Below, piece after piece: positions 18,664-28,003 of a DNA stretch of 36,107 nucleotides. Source of the stretch: Tindallia magadiensis (GTDB taxonomy: Bacteria > Bacillota > Clostridia > Peptostreptococcales > Tindalliaceae). The stretch is taken from assembly GCF_900113635.1 (NCBI RefSeq), contig NZ_FOQA01000013.1:1-36107 (forward strand), read 5' to 3'. Positions within the stretch are counted from its first letter, which is position 1; the number at the start of each line of letters is the position of its first letter. A model generated the notes under the pieces. It saw nothing but the letters and a program-made list of their open reading frames with translations. It was not told the origin of the DNA and ran no database searches. The translations under genes and the position numbers were made by a program.

Positions 18664-19456
18664 GGACATTACAATAGGACAGCACTACCCAACAGGATCT
18701 GTTATACATCAATTAGATCCAAGAACGAAAATAATCGGAACCTTTGCCTTTATGGCAGGGTTATTTCTAATACAATCATTCTCAGCCTATATAGCGGTTA
18801 TTTTGCTTCTTGGAACCGTTATTTTAACATCGCAAATACCTTTCAAATATGTTCTAAAAGGATTAAAACCATTGATGGTACTTATTTTTGTGACTTTTTT
18901 TATTAATCTTTTTATGACAAGAGGAGAAAGTATCCTAGGAATAGGTCCACTAACCATCACAAGAGAAGGACTAAACCAAGGGGTTTTTATGGCTATGCGG
19001 TTAATTTTCCTTATTGTTGGCACATCTTTGTTAACTTTAACCACTTCGCCAATAACCTTAACAGATGGAATTGAACACCTACTAAATCCACTGAGGAGGA
19101 TAGGTGTTCCCGCTCATGAACTAGCGATGATGATGACAATTGCGTTACGGTTTATACCAACTCTCCTGGAAGAAACAGACAAGATCATGAAAGCTCAAAT
19201 AGCTCGAGGTGCCGATTTTGAAAGCGGCAATTTGATGAACCGGGCAAAAAGCTTGGTACCTTTATTAGTACCCTTGTTTATTAGTTCTTTTCGGCGAGCG
19301 GATGATTTAGCGATGGCGATGGAAGCTAGATGTTATAGGGGCGGAGAAAACCGTACTCGTCTAAAAGCTCTAAGTTGGAAAAAAAGAGATGCGTTAGCGC
19401 TAATGGTAATAGGAGGATATTTTTTACTAATGCTTTTATTGCGTTATCTGGGATAG
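18656..19456 (+). CDS. ecfT: ECF transporter transmembrane protein EcfT
   Basis: EcfT couples the EcfA1-EcfA2 ATPases to the substrate-binding S-component. The 266-residue membrane protein has hydrophobic segments near 27-58, 70-86, 110-130 and 243-264. The two coupling-helix motifs are present: Ala-Arg-Gly at 183-185 ([11 protein letters not shown]) and Ala-Arg-Cys at 224-226 (MEARCYRGG). No S-component gene is next to it, as expected for a shared group II module; the folT-like gene at 34661-35221 is a possible partner. Confidence 0.96.
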   Translation: MLKDITIGQHYPTGSVIHQLDPRTKIIGTFAFMAGLFLIQSFSAYIAVILLLGTVILTSQIPFKYVLKGLKPLMVLIFVTFFINLFMTRGESILGIGPLTITREGLNQGVFMAMRLIFLIVGTSLLTLTTSPITLTDGIEHLLNPLRRIGVPAHELAMMMTIALRFIPTLLEETDKIMKAQIARGADFESGNLMNRAKSLVPLLVPLFISSFRRADDLAMAMEARCYRGGENRTRLKALSWKKRDALALMVIGGYFLLMLLLRYLG

Positions 19457-19472
19457 TAGAGGTGTTCATAAG

Positions 19473-20234
19473 GTGAGGAATCTAAAAATAACAATCGAGT
19501 ATGATGGCACTAATTATTGCGGATGGCAAATCCAGAAAAATGGCAATAGTATTCAATCGGAGATTAGCAATGCCCTCAACACTTTAACGGGCCAGAATGT
19601 GACCATAAATGGAGCCGGTAGAACGGATGCAAAAGTCCATGCTTTAGGACAGACTGCAAATTTTTATATTAATTGCAGCATACCTACAGAAAAGTTTTCA
19701 GCCGCCTTAAACAGCAAACTACCAAAGGACATTGTTGTAACCAAAACAGTTGAAGTGCCAAAAAATTTTCATGCGAGGTTTAGTGCTATTGGCAAGCAGT
19801 ATGAGTATAAAATTTACAACCATTCCTGTCGAAGCGCTATTAAGCATAACTATGTATGGCATTTTCCATCAAATCTAGATATTGATCGGATGAAAGATGC
19901 ATTACAATCTGTGGTGGGCACTCATGACTTTTCTCAATTTATGGCAAGTGGAAGTGATGTGAAAGATACAGTACGCACCATTACACGTGCTGAAATACGT
20001 AGGAATGCAGAAGAAAAAGAAATATCTGTTATTTTTGAAGGTGACGGTTTTTTGTATAAGATGGTGCGCATGTTAGTGGCAGCAATCATAAAAATTGGAG
20101 TTTATAAGTCATCAAAAGAAGAGCTGGAAGCTAGGCTTTTCTCACAACAGTACTGTCAAAATAAATGGACAGCACCACCGGAAGGACTGTTTCTCAATAA
20201 GGTGTATTATGATAAAAAAGATATGCATTGTTGA
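19473..20234 (+). CDS. truA: tRNA pseudouridine(38-40) synthase TruA
   Basis: TruA converts uridines 38-40 of the tRNA anticodon stem to pseudouridine. The 253-residue protein opens MRNLKITIEYDGTNYCGWQI and has the catalytic Asp52 in GAGRTDAKVHALGQ. FEGDGFLYKMVRMLV near the C-terminus is typical. The GTG at 19473 follows AGAGGTGTTCATAAG. It is the last gene of the ecf cluster (16 nt after ecfT) and precedes the rplM promoter, a common arrangement in Firmicutes. Confidence 0.96.
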   Translation: MRNLKITIEYDGTNYCGWQIQKNGNSIQSEISNALNTLTGQNVTINGAGRTDAKVHALGQTANFYINCSIPTEKFSAALNSKLPKDIVVTKTVEVPKNFHARFSAIGKQYEYKIYNHSCRSAIKHNYVWHFPSNLDIDRMKDALQSVVGTHDFSQFMASGSDVKDTVRTITRAEIRRNAEEKEISVIFEGDGFLYKMVRMLVAAIIKIGVYKSSKEELEARLFSQQYCQNKWTAPPEGLFLNKVYYDKKDMHC

Positions 20235-20244
20235 TAAAATAGTA

Positions 20245-20273
20245 TTGACACATTTAGAACAATAAGATAATAT
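20245..20273 (+). promoter_or_regulatory. Promoter of rplM-rpsI
   Basis: A perfect TTGACA (20245-20250) and TAATAT (20268-20273) are spaced by 17 nt, just after the truA stop codon. Transcription would begin near 20280, giving a leader of about 110 nt before rplM. Confidence 0.85.
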
Positions 20274-20279
20274 ATTAGA

Positions 20280-20385
20280 GTGTGTCTTGCTGATCCCGCC
20301 CCGGGTCAAAGATACCTTTATGAAACTATATAGGACAAGAATCATTTAGAGGATAGAATCGCAATTGTTCTTGCAATAAGGAGGT
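20280..20385 (+). promoter_or_regulatory. 5' leader of rplM-rpsI (candidate L13-type autoregulatory RNA)
   Basis: This untranslated leader has TCTTG (around 20285) pairing with CAAGA (around 20336) and an inner GA-CCCG / CGGG-TC hairpin near 20293-20308. Near the ribosome site, GCAA and TTGC can pair just before AAGGAGG. L13 leaders are known in front of rplM in Firmicutes. The match to that family was not computed, so this is a placement-based call. Confidence 0.5.
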
Positions 20386-20391
20386 AATAAA

Positions 20392-20820
20392 ATGAAATCA
20401 TATATGGCTAAGCCAAAAGAGGTTGAGCGCAAATGGTATGTCGTAGATGCTGAAGGCAAAACGCTTGGTCGTCTTTCAACACAAATTGCTATGGTTTTGA
20501 TGGGAAAGCATAAACCGGAGTATACTAGTCACATTGATACAGGCGATTACGTTGTCGTAATAAATGCTGAAAAGGTAACATTGACCGGTAAAAAACTGGA
20601 TCAGAAATTCCACGTTCGACACACAGGCTACCCAGGTGGTCAAAGAAAAGTATCATTGAGAAACGTACTTGACAAGCATCCTGAACGAGTAATAGAGCAT
20701 TCTGTGAAGGGAATGCTTCCTAAAAACCGATTAGGTCGTCAAATGTATAAAAAGCTTAAAGTTTATGCCGGCAGTGAGCATGCACATCAGGCTCAGCAAC
20801 CTGAAGCCTTGGAAGTGTAG
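20392..20820 (+). CDS. rplM: 50S ribosomal protein L13 (uL13)
   Basis: L13 is an early-assembly large-subunit protein. The 142-residue product opens [20 protein letters not shown] and has [20 protein letters not shown], then the segment [20 protein letters not shown], then [23 protein letters not shown] 20392 follows AAGGAGGTAATAAA. It is paired with rpsI 30 nt downstream. Confidence 0.98.
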   Translation: MKSYMAKPKEVERKWYVVDAEGKTLGRLSTQIAMVLMGKHKPEYTSHIDTGDYVVVINAEKVTLTGKKLDQKFHVRHTGYPGGQRKVSLRNVLDKHPERVIEHSVKGMLPKNRLGRQMYKKLKVYAGSEHAHQAQQPEALEV

Positions 20821-20850
20821 AGACTTTTTTCAGAAAGGAGTTTTCGAAAG

Positions 20851-21243
20851 ATGAGTAATGTAGTCTATTGGGGAACCGGACGACGAAAGACATCTGTTGC
20901 ACGAGTTCGATTAGTACCTGGCGATGGTAGAATTATTATTAATGATAAAGATATCAATGAATATCTAAACTACGAAACGTTAAGAGAGCAAGTTAGAAGC
21001 CCACTTGAAAAAACAAACACGCTTAATAAGTACGATGTATTGGCTAGAGTTCATGGTGGCGGTTTTACAGGCCAATCTGGTGCGCTAAGACACGGAATTG
21101 CCCGTGCTCTTGTAAAAGCTGATGGTGAATTGAAAGATACGCTAAAAAAAGCAGGATATCTTACAAGAGATGCTCGTATGGTTGAGCGGAAAAAATACGG
21201 TCTTAAAAAAGCTCGTAGAGCTCCACAGTTTTCGAAAAGATAA
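20851..21243 (+). CDS. rpsI: 30S ribosomal protein S9 (uS9)
   Basis: S9 sits in the head, and its C-terminal tail touches P-site tRNA. The 130-residue product has [40 protein letters not shown] and the invariant tail [15 protein letters not shown] 20851 follows AAAGGAGTTTTCGAAAG. A terminator follows. Confidence 0.98.
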   Translation: MSNVVYWGTGRRKTSVARVRLVPGDGRIIINDKDINEYLNYETLREQVRSPLEKTNTLNKYDVLARVHGGGFTGQSGALRHGIARALVKADGELKDTLKKAGYLTRDARMVERKKYGLKKARRAPQFSKR

Positions 21244-21254
21244 TAACTATTCAA

Positions 21255-21284
21255 AAAAACAGCCCATTTACCGGGCTGTTTTTT
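21255..21284 (+). terminator. Rho-independent terminator after rpsI
   Basis: ACAGCCC (21259-21265) pairs with GGGCTGT (21273-21279), extended by A/T pairs and followed by TTTTTT. It also faces the convergent adenosyltransferase gene, whose stop is 15 nt further on, so with A's on the other side it may act in both directions. Confidence 0.9.
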
Positions 21285-21298
21285 CAAAAATAAATTCT

Positions 21299-21817
21299 TT
21301 AATTTTCAATACCTTTACGAGCTTTCACACCTTGTTGATAATAGTGCTTTACCTCTTTCATTTCTGTCACCAGATCAGCAACCTCTAATAACTCGTCAGG
21401 AGCATATCGACCGGTTATAATCAGTTCTGTTGAAGCTGGCTTGGCAGCAATAAGATCAAGCACCTCATCGATGGAGATAAGCTTATAATACAGAGCAACA
21501 TTAAGTTCGTCTAAAACTACGACATCGTATGTTTTGTTGCGAATTATTTCTCGTGCTGTGTCTAATCCTTTTTTTGCAATGAGAACATCTTCTTCCGTTG
21601 GATCGTTTTTAATAAAGCAATCGCGCCCATATTGTTCAATGGTGATACCTTCTAATAAAGAAGGGGCTTTCATTTCGCTGTAAGCCATTCCTTTGATAAA
21701 CTGTCCGATATATACTTTTTTACCACTGCATACGGCTCTCAAAGAAAGACCCAGAGCTGCTGTAGTTTTTCCTTTGCCATTGCCAGTGTAAACTTGAACA
21801 TATCCTTTCTCAGGCAT
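21299..21817 (-). CDS. cobO: Cob(I)yrinic acid a,c-diamide adenosyltransferase (CobO/BtuR type)
   Basis: This enzyme transfers the adenosyl group of ATP to Co(I) corrinoids, making adenosylcobalamin. From ATG 21817 it is 172 residues, opening MPEKGYVQVYTGNGKGKTTA, with the family P-loop GNGKGKTT at 12-19. Other signatures are YIGQFIKGM, VVVLDELNVAL and TELIITGRYAPDELLEVADL. An in-frame GTG at 21826 lies in the AAGGAGTG ribosome site and is rejected. It is alone on the minus strand with its own promoter; no other corrinoid genes are in the window, so it may serve salvage as well as synthesis. Confidence 0.93.
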   Translation of the reverse strand: MPEKGYVQVYTGNGKGKTTAALGLSLRAVCSGKKVYIGQFIKGMAYSEMKAPSLLEGITIEQYGRDCFIKNDPTEEDVLIAKKGLDTAREIIRNKTYDVVVLDELNVALYYKLISIDEVLDLIAAKPASTELIITGRYAPDELLEVADLVTEMKEVKHYYQQGVKARKGIEN

Positions 21818-21859
21818 CGTGTTCACTCCTTATATGATAAATTCTACTTCCTGGATATC

Positions 21860-21888
21860 ATTATAGTAGAATCATTAGAGAAATGCAA
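21860..21888 (-). promoter_or_regulatory. Promoter of the adenosyltransferase gene
   Basis: On the minus strand, TTGCAT (21888-21883) and TATAAT (21865-21860) are separated by 17 nt. The start codon follows 42 nt after the -10 box. Confidence 0.8.
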
Positions 21889-21950
21889 AAATGAACTGCA
21901 TTAAGCTGGTAGCAAGACAGACGAATTAATAGGCAGAAAGGGGATCATTT

Positions 21951-22571
21951 GTGGAATATACGGGAGAACGAGTAATACCGGAGTATATGAGCCCTAAAAA
22001 TGGAATATTAAGGGAACATATCGCAAGATATCTGTTTGCTTCAAAATATTGTTTTGGTCAAATACTTGATTTAGGCTGTGGCGTAGGGTACGGTACAGAA
22101 ATATTACTTGATTCAGATGATGAAAATAAAATTGATCATATCACAGGGGTAGATATTGATTTAGATAGTATTCAATATGCCAAGGATATGTACGGTTATT
22201 TGAGGAGTACATTTCAGGTTGGTGATGCAAGAGAAGCAAATTTCACCCAAAACCTTAAAACATATGATCACATCATTTGTTATGAAATGATTGAACATTT
22301 GAGGGAAGACATCCAGGTGATAGAAAATATTTCTAAAATGTTAAAACCTCAAGGAAAACTTTTTATCTCAACACCTTTTGGTCAAGGAAAAGGAAAACCA
22401 TGTTCTTCGCCTTATCATGTTCATCAATACCTTGAATCAGAGTTCAGGGAACTATTGGAACCATACTTTCGTATAGATATGCACTACCAAAGAGACGAAA
22501 CGATTGAAAGACCAGTAGCGGGAAAAAAGTATTATTTAATGATAGCGGTTTGCGAACACAAAGGCTTCTAA
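21951..22571 (+). CDS. Class I SAM-dependent methyltransferase, substrate unknown
   Basis: The 206-residue protein has the Rossmann methyltransferase fold. Motif I is ILDLGCGVGYGT at about 38-49; the acidic residue after strand 2 is Asp68 in ITGVDID; motif IV appears as YDHIICYEMIEHL, followed by MLKPQGKLFISTPFG. The family is broad (Methyltransf_11/23/25-like), so the substrate cannot be named. The opening MEYTGERVIPEYMSPKNGIL resembles methyltransferases near sugar or lipid modification genes, but there are none next to it here. The GTG 21951 follows AAAGGGGATCATTT. Confidence 0.85.
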   Translation: MEYTGERVIPEYMSPKNGILREHIARYLFASKYCFGQILDLGCGVGYGTEILLDSDDENKIDHITGVDIDLDSIQYAKDMYGYLRSTFQVGDAREANFTQNLKTYDHIICYEMIEHLREDIQVIENISKMLKPQGKLFISTPFGQGKGKPCSSPYHVHQYLESEFRELLEPYFRIDMHYQRDETIERPVAGKKYYLMIAVCEHKGF

Positions 22572-22635
22572 AGCATTCGCCTTGCGTTTTTGAAACATAG
22601 AAATAACCATTTTAATAAGGGGGTAAATAGAACCA

Positions 22636-23472
22636 ATGACATTAGTTCAAGCTATTGTGCTGGGGATTGTCCAGGGAATTACAGAGTTTTTACCAGTAAG
22701 CAGCTCAGGACATCTGGCGTTAACGCAGTTTTTCTTAGGAGTACCAGAAGATCGGGTGTTTTTTTTAACGGTAATGCTACATATAGGCACCTTGTTTTCT
22801 GTGCTAGTGGTATATTGGACAGATTTAATTAACATTCTTATAGCCTTTTTTCAAATGTGTGCCGATGTTGTTAAGGGAAAAGGATTAGGTTTAGAGAAAG
22901 AATACCATCGATTAGCTTTTTTGATTATTGTAGGAACGATTCCTACGGGTATTATGGGCTTATTACTTAGAGATATATTTTCTAATATATATACATCACA
23001 AAGAGTGATAGGAATAGCGTTGATTATTACTGGAACCCTTTTATGGACTTCTGAAAGATCGCAAAAGTTTATGAATAATAAAAAAGAGCTTCCAGAAATG
23101 ACATGGAAAAATGCGGTTGCCGTAGGCATTTTTCAAGGTTTTGCTATAACGCCGGGAATGTCTAGGTCTGGTGCGACCATTTCTGGTGCACTATTTCAAG
23201 GAATTAATAAGCATACCGCTACTAGGTATTCTTTTCTTCTCTCTTTTCCTATCATTGCTTTAGCGACTATGTTGGAGGTAATAGAAGCAATAGAGGTAGG
23301 GACTGGTGATATCGGTCTATCCATGCTGATGGTTGGGATTATAACATCCTTTCTTGCAGGCGTATTCGCCATAAGGACGCTCATTCGCATGATTGCTCAA
23401 GGCAAGCTATATTATTTTTCATTTTACACATGGGCTCTTGGGAGCGGATCACTAATTCTTTCTTTTTTATAA
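22636..23472 (+). CDS. uppP: Undecaprenyl-diphosphatase UppP (BacA)
   Basis: UppP removes a phosphate from undecaprenyl diphosphate, recycling the lipid carrier for wall synthesis; overproduction gives bacitracin resistance in other species. The 278-residue membrane protein has about seven hydrophobic segments and both signatures: EFLPVSSSGHL at 17-27 (Glu17) and PGMSRSG at 173-179 (Arg177). The ribosome site AAGGGGG is 12 nt upstream of ATG 22636, which is rather far. The gene has no clear terminator before the pyr promoter 10 nt downstream. Confidence 0.96.
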   Translation: MTLVQAIVLGIVQGITEFLPVSSSGHLALTQFFLGVPEDRVFFLTVMLHIGTLFSVLVVYWTDLINILIAFFQMCADVVKGKGLGLEKEYHRLAFLIIVGTIPTGIMGLLLRDIFSNIYTSQRVIGIALIITGTLLWTSERSQKFMNNKKELPEMTWKNAVAVGIFQGFAITPGMSRSGATISGALFQGINKHTATRYSFLLSFPIIALATMLEVIEAIEVGTGDIGLSMLMVGIITSFLAGVFAIRTLIRMIAQGKLYYFSFYTWALGSGSLILSFL

Positions 23473-23481
23473 AAATGAATG

Positions 23482-23510
23482 TTGACACCTATTCGTCAGC
23501 ATGATAATAT
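23482..23510 (+). promoter_or_regulatory. Promoter of the carAB-pyrKD operon
   Basis: TTGACA (23482-23487) and TAATAT (23505-23510) are spaced by 17 nt, 10 nt after the uppP stop. Transcription should start near 23517. Confidence 0.85.
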
Positions 23511-23539
23511 ATTTCGAAGATATAAAAACAAAAGATATA

Positions 23540-23570
23540 CCTTTAAATTGATCCTGCGAGGTCAGAAAGG
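23540..23570 (+). promoter_or_regulatory. PyrR-binding RNA element of the pyr leader
   Basis: CCTTT (23540-23544) pairs with AAAGG (23566-23570). Inside lies GATCCTGCGAGGTC (23550-23563), in which GA-CCT pairs with AGG-TC around a GCG loop. This matches the known PyrR binding-loop pattern (UUUAA ... UCCNGNGAGG ... AAGG). PyrR bound to UMP would stabilise this stem and favour the terminator downstream. pyrR itself is not in the window. Confidence 0.88.
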
Positions 23571-23581
23571 GAGTGAATGAT

Positions 23582-23734
23582 ATGAAAAGCAATTGTCATG
23601 CAAATAATGGGAATTACGTTAATGCTAAAAGTGTAATAGGGACAGTGAGAAAGGCGATAGCTATCGCTTTTCCATTGTCCTTTTTGTTTGCTCAAATAAG
23701 TAAAATGCCATGGAATCAGGAGGTAGTAGCATGA
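23582..23734 (+). CDS. Possible 50-residue leader peptide through the pyr attenuator
   Basis: An open frame of 50 codons begins at ATG 23582, 8 nt after an AAGGGAG ribosome site, and ends at TGA 23732-23734, which overlaps the carA start codon (ATGA). It encodes MKSNCHANNGNYVNAKSVIG, then TVRKAIAIAFPLSFLFAQIS, then [10 protein letters not shown]. The frame reads through both arms of the terminator hairpin, which explains the hydrophobic middle. The ribosome site overlaps the 3' arm of the PyrR stem. There is no known family, and it may be a chance open frame; the combination of ribosome site and ATGA coupling makes translation worth testing. Confidence 0.35.
   Translation: MKSNCHANNGNYVNAKSVIGTVRKAIAIAFPLSFLFAQISKMPWNQEVVA
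23639..23688 (+). terminator. Attenuator terminator of the pyr leader
   Basis: GGACA (23640-23644) pairs with TGTCC (23676-23680), and the inner arm GGCGATAG pairs with CTATCGCT, followed by TTTTTGTTT from 23681. It lies between the PyrR element and carA and is the expected site of regulated termination. An alternative pairing of CCTTT (23540-23544) with AAAGG around 23650 could be part of the antiterminator. Confidence 0.85.
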
Positions 23735-24798
23735 AAGCACAGCTGATATTAGAAAATGGAAAAAAATTTGAAGGACGAGCTTTCGGATATAAGCAAGAAA
23801 GCGTCGGAGAACTGGTTTTTACAACAGGCATGACAGGATACCAGGAGGTGCTGACGGATCCATCTTATCATGGGCAAATCGTTACATTTACCTACCCACT
23901 GATTGGAAACTATGGAATTAATTTGGAAGATATAGAATCGGCTACTCCACACCCAAAGGCATTAATTGTTCGAGAAAAAGCAAACTATCCCAGCAATTGG
24001 CGTTGTGAAATGGATTTGGAAGGCTATTTGAAACATCATAAAATCATGGGAATTGAAGCTCTTGATACTCGAGAACTAACAAAAATAATTCGGGACCAAG
24101 GAACAATGAAGGCGATCATAACCCCTCGAGAATTAACAGAAAGTCAGATTGCTCAAAAATTAAATCAGTTTAATAATACTCAGGCCGTAGATAGAGTGAC
24201 GACTAGGCACCTATATGAAATTCATGGTGAAGGAAAGCATGTAGCAGTCATAGACTTTGGAGTTAAAGAAAATATTCTTCGTTCCCTTCAGTTAAGAAAT
24301 TGTAAGATTACTGTTTTTCCGGCCAGAGCAAAGGTCAAAGAGGTACTTAGCATCAATCCTGATGGAATCCTATTGTCGAATGGACCTGGAGACCCTGAAG
24401 ATTTAATGGATATTGCCGATCATATACGAACTTTTGTTGAGACAAAGCCGGTCTTTGGGATTTGTCTGGGTCATCAGATCTTGAACTTAGCATTAGGTGG
24501 AAGTAGCAAAAAGATGATATTTGGGCATCGAGGCTGTAATCATCCGGTAAAAGATTTGCAACAAGGGAAAGTATACATTACTTCCCAAAATCATGGATAT
24601 GTGGTTAATAAAGTACCAGAAATCCTTGAAATAACGCATATTAATTTGAATGACCAATCGGTTGAAGGATTGAGACATCGAAAACACCCTGCTTTTAGCG
24701 TACAATTTCATCCAGAAGCAAGTCCTGGACCTCAGGAAACAAAATATCTGTTTGATGAATTTATGAATGCGATGAAAGGGGGGCAAGACCATGCCTAA
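23731..24798 (+). CDS. carA: Carbamoyl-phosphate synthase, small (glutaminase) subunit
   Basis: CarA hydrolyses glutamine and passes ammonia to CarB for carbamoyl phosphate synthesis, feeding pyrimidines and arginine. From ATG 23731, 8 nt after AGGAGG, it is 355 residues. The in-frame ATG at 23710 precedes that ribosome site and is rejected. The N-terminal domain shows [20 protein letters not shown]; the class I glutamine amidotransferase domain has Cys245 (GICLGHQ), His327 and Glu329 (FHPEASPGP). It overlaps carB by 8 nt. PyrR control points to the pyrimidine-specific enzyme. Confidence 0.98.
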   Translation: MKAQLILENGKKFEGRAFGYKQESVGELVFTTGMTGYQEVLTDPSYHGQIVTFTYPLIGNYGINLEDIESATPHPKALIVREKANYPSNWRCEMDLEGYLKHHKIMGIEALDTRELTKIIRDQGTMKAIITPRELTESQIAQKLNQFNNTQAVDRVTTRHLYEIHGEGKHVAVIDFGVKENILRSLQLRNCKITVFPARAKVKEVLSINPDGILLSNGPGDPEDLMDIADHIRTFVETKPVFGICLGHQILNLALGGSSKKMIFGHRGCNHPVKDLQQGKVYITSQNHGYVVNKVPEILEITHINLNDQSVEGLRHRKHPAFSVQFHPEASPGPQETKYLFDEFMNAMKGGQDHA

Positions 24799-27700
24799 AA
24801 AATCAAATATAAAAAAAGTATTGGTGATAGGCTCTGGTCCAATTGTTATTGGACAGGCCGCCGAGTTCGATTACTCAGGAACACAAGCTTGTCAGGCTCT
24901 TAAAGAAGAAGGTGTCGAAGTGGTGCTCATCAATAGCAACCCAGCAACCATTATGACAGATAAGGCATTTGCCGATAAAATATATTTAGAGCCATTGACG
25001 TTAGAATTTGTTGAAAAGATTATTGATAAAGAAAGACCTGATAGCCTTATGGCAGGAATGGGTGGTCAGACGGCACTGAACCTAGCCGTTGAACTTCATG
25101 ATTCCGGCGTTTTAGAAACCTACAATGTACAAGTTATTGGAACCTCGATCGAATCTATCAAAGAAGGAGAAGATCGAGAAAGGTTTAAGGCAATGATGGA
25201 GCGGATTAATCAACCTGTGATTGAGAGCAGGATTGTTACGAATCTGGAAGAGGGAGTGAGTTTTGCTCAAGAAGTAGGATATCCGGTTATTATAAGACCT
25301 GCCTACACCTTAGGAGGTACAGGGGGAGGAATGGCTTATAATGAATATGAGCTGGAAGAAATTTTATCAAGAGGACTTCACCTAAGTCGTGTTGGTCAGG
25401 TGTTACTAGAAAAATCGGTTCTTGGCTGGAAAGAAATAGAATATGAAGTGATGAGGGATGCTAACGGTACTTGCATTACTGTCTGCAATATGGAGAATAT
25501 TGATCCAGTAGGTGTTCACACAGGTGATAGTATTGTGATTGCACCTGTACAAACGTTAAGCGATAAAGAGCACCAAATGCTTCGCACTGCAGCCATTGAT
25601 ATTATTAATGCCGTAGGCATTGAAGGGGGATGCAATGTTCAGTTTGCAATGAATCCTAAAAGCTTCGAATATGCCGTGATAGAAATTAATCCACGTGTTA
25701 GCCGTTCTTCAGCCTTAGCATCCAAAGCAACTGGTTATCCAATTGCAAAAGTAGCAGCCAAAATTGCCCTTGGATATGGGTTGGATGAAATTAAAAATGC
25801 AGTCACTGGTAAGACATATGCTTGCTTTGAACCGACCCTGGATTATGTAGTAGTTAAAATTCCTAAGTGGCCTTTTGATAAATTTAGAAATGCCAAACGA
25901 TCCTTAGGAACAAAAATGATGGCTACAGGAGAAGTGATGGCCTTAGGGAACAACTTTGAAGCAGCATTGCTAAAAGGCATTCGATCTTTAGAGATTGGAA
26001 GATACAGCTTCATTAATCCGGATTCTGAACGAAAAAGCCTTCAAGAGCTAAAAGCTCAAATACAAGTACCAGATGATGAACGCATTTTTGATTTAGCTGA
26101 AATGCTGCGCCGCAATTATCGAGTGGAAAAAGTATCAGAAATTACTGGCATAGACCCATTCTTTATCCAAAAGATTCAAGGGATCGTTTTAATGGAAGAA
26201 GAACTTAAAGAAATGAAAAACACTGATCTAACACCTCAGAAATTACGAGATTACAAACAAAAAGGATTTTCGGATAAGGGAATGGCCGATATAATCAAGT
26301 GTAGCCCACAAGAAATTTATAGCCTAAGAAATCAATGGAATATACATCCTGTATATAAAATGGTAGATACTTGTGCCGGTGAGTTTGAAGCACAATCACC
26401 ATACTATTACTCAACCTATGATTCTGTGGATGAAGTCAACGTAACTTCTAAACGAAAAATAATGGTTATTGGATCAGGCCCTATTCGAATAGGGCAGGGG
26501 ATTGAGTTTGATTATTGCTCTGTACACAGTATCTTGGCCTTAAGAAAGGCAGGGTTGGAAACCATTATGGTAAACAATAATCCTGAAACAGTGAGCACTG
26601 ATTTTGATATTTCTGATAAACTTTATTTTGAACCTTTAACAGAAGAGGATGTATTAAACATTGTTGAAAAAGAAAAGCCAGAAGGAGTTATTCTACAATT
26701 TGGCGGCCAGACAGCCATCAAACTAGCCGATTTTTTTCAGGAAATGAATATTCCTATTCTAGGAACTCAACCAACACAAATCGATACAGCAGAAGATCGT
26801 GAAAAGTTTGAAAAACTAATGGATCGATTGAAAATAAATCGTCCACAGGGAAAAGCTGTGTGGTCTTTAGAAGAAGGATTGAAAGCAGCCAACTTTTTAG
26901 GATATCCTGTTTTAGTAAGACCCTCCTACGTGCTTGGTGGAAGAGGAATGGAAATCACCAGAGATGAGCTGGAACTGAAGAAATACTTGAAAGACGCTTT
27001 CGAAGCTGATCATAAAAATCCGGTATTAATTGATCGATACTTAATGGGCAGAGAAATAGAAGTAGACGCTATTTTCGACGGTGCAGACGTGTTAATACCT
27101 GGCATTATGGAACACTTGGATCGGGCTGGGGTGCATTCTGGAGACAGCACATCACTATACCCGGCTGAATACCTGACACTAGAAAGAAAAAAAGAATTGC
27201 TGGAAGTAACAAAGAAAGTTGCCAAAGGACTAGAGATATCAGGAATGGTAAGTATTCAGTTTATAGAATTTCAGGATAACTTATATTTAATTGAAGTAAA
27301 TCCACGTTCCAGTCGAACCGTACCCTACATCAGCAAAGTTACCGGAGTGCCGATTATTGAATTAGCCACCAGAGTTATGCTGGGTGAGAGATTAAAAGAT
27401 ATGGGATGGGGAGTAGGACTTTATAAAGAGGAAAAAATCCATACGGTTAAAGTTCCTGTATTTTCAACGGAAAAATTACCAATGGTTGAAGTAAGTCTTG
27501 GACCGGAGATGAGATCAACAGGCGAAGTTTTGGGAATTGGGAAAACTTCGATAGAAGCCATGTATAAAGGGCTTATTGCAGCGGGGATCACCATGCCTCA
27601 AAAAGGTGGAATTATATTAGCAACGATCAACCTTCACGAACATCAGAATTTTGCGCGTCTTGCCAAGCGGCTTCATGCTATGGGATATACCTTAAAAGCG

Positions 27701-28003
27701 ACCTCCGGGACAGCGGAAACCTTATCAGAAAATATGATTCCTGTTGAAACGGTGAAGAAAATTAAAGAGGGAGTTCCGAATTTGTTAGATCTTATTCGAA
27801 GTGGGACGATCAGTCTGATTGTAAACACGCCAACCAAAGGGAATGACACTCTAAGAGATGGGTTTAGGATTAGGAGAATTGCCGTAGAAGCAGGTGTTCC
27901 GTTGATTACCTCTTTGGATATACTAGAAGCAATGATAGAAATAATGGAAAATGAAGTTCAGATCAAAGATATGGATGTAATTAAGATAGGAGGTATTGCA
28001 TGA
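24791..28003 (+). CDS. carB: Carbamoyl-phosphate synthase, large subunit
   Basis: CarB makes carbamoyl phosphate from bicarbonate, ammonia and two ATP. The 1070-residue protein shows the internal duplication: an N-terminal half opening [20 protein letters not shown] and a second half opening [20 protein letters not shown] near residue 560. The two ATP-grasp domains carry [20 protein letters not shown] and [39 protein letters not shown] and [19 protein letters not shown] are the paired metal-site segments. The last ~130 residues form the MGS-like allosteric domain. Length is standard. It overlaps carA (8 nt) and pyrK (4 nt). Confidence 0.98.
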   Translation: MPKKSNIKKVLVIGSGPIVIGQAAEFDYSGTQACQALKEEGVEVVLINSNPATIMTDKAFADKIYLEPLTLEFVEKIIDKERPDSLMAGMGGQTALNLAVELHDSGVLETYNVQVIGTSIESIKEGEDRERFKAMMERINQPVIESRIVTNLEEGVSFAQEVGYPVIIRPAYTLGGTGGGMAYNEYELEEILSRGLHLSRVGQVLLEKSVLGWKEIEYEVMRDANGTCITVCNMENIDPVGVHTGDSIVIAPVQTLSDKEHQMLRTAAIDIINAVGIEGGCNVQFAMNPKSFEYAVIEINPRVSRSSALASKATGYPIAKVAAKIALGYGLDEIKNAVTGKTYACFEPTLDYVVVKIPKWPFDKFRNAKRSLGTKMMATGEVMALGNNFEAALLKGIRSLEIGRYSFINPDSERKSLQELKAQIQVPDDERIFDLAEMLRRNYRVEKVSEITGIDPFFIQKIQGIVLMEEELKEMKNTDLTPQKLRDYKQKGFSDKGMADIIKCSPQEIYSLRNQWNIHPVYKMVDTCAGEFEAQSPYYYSTYDSVDEVNVTSKRKIMVIGSGPIRIGQGIEFDYCSVHSILALRKAGLETIMVNNNPETVSTDFDISDKLYFEPLTEEDVLNIVEKEKPEGVILQFGGQTAIKLADFFQEMNIPILGTQPTQIDTAEDREKFEKLMDRLKINRPQGKAVWSLEEGLKAANFLGYPVLVRPSYVLGGRGMEITRDELELKKYLKDAFEADHKNPVLIDRYLMGREIEVDAIFDGADVLIPGIMEHLDRAGVHSGDSTSLYPAEYLTLERKKELLEVTKKVAKGLEISGMVSIQFIEFQDNLYLIEVNPRSSRTVPYISKVTGVPIIELATRVMLGERLKDMGWGVGLYKEEKIHTVKVPVFSTEKLPMVEVSLGPEMRSTGEVLGIGKTSIEAMYKGLIAAGITMPQKGGIILATINLHEHQNFARLAKRLHAMGYTLKATSGTAETLSENMIPVETVKKIKEGVPNLLDLIRSGTISLIVNTPTKGNDTLRDGFRIRRIAVEAGVPLITSLDILEAMIEIMENEVQIKDMDVIKIGGIA

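Noticed and set aside
22590-22832. 80-codon plus-strand frame overlapping uppP
   Set aside because: It is out of frame with the well-conserved UppP sequence and has no family features.
23710-23730. Upstream ATG start for carA giving seven extra residues
   Set aside because: The extra codons contain the AGGAGG ribosome site of ATG 23731, and the family starts at the later position.
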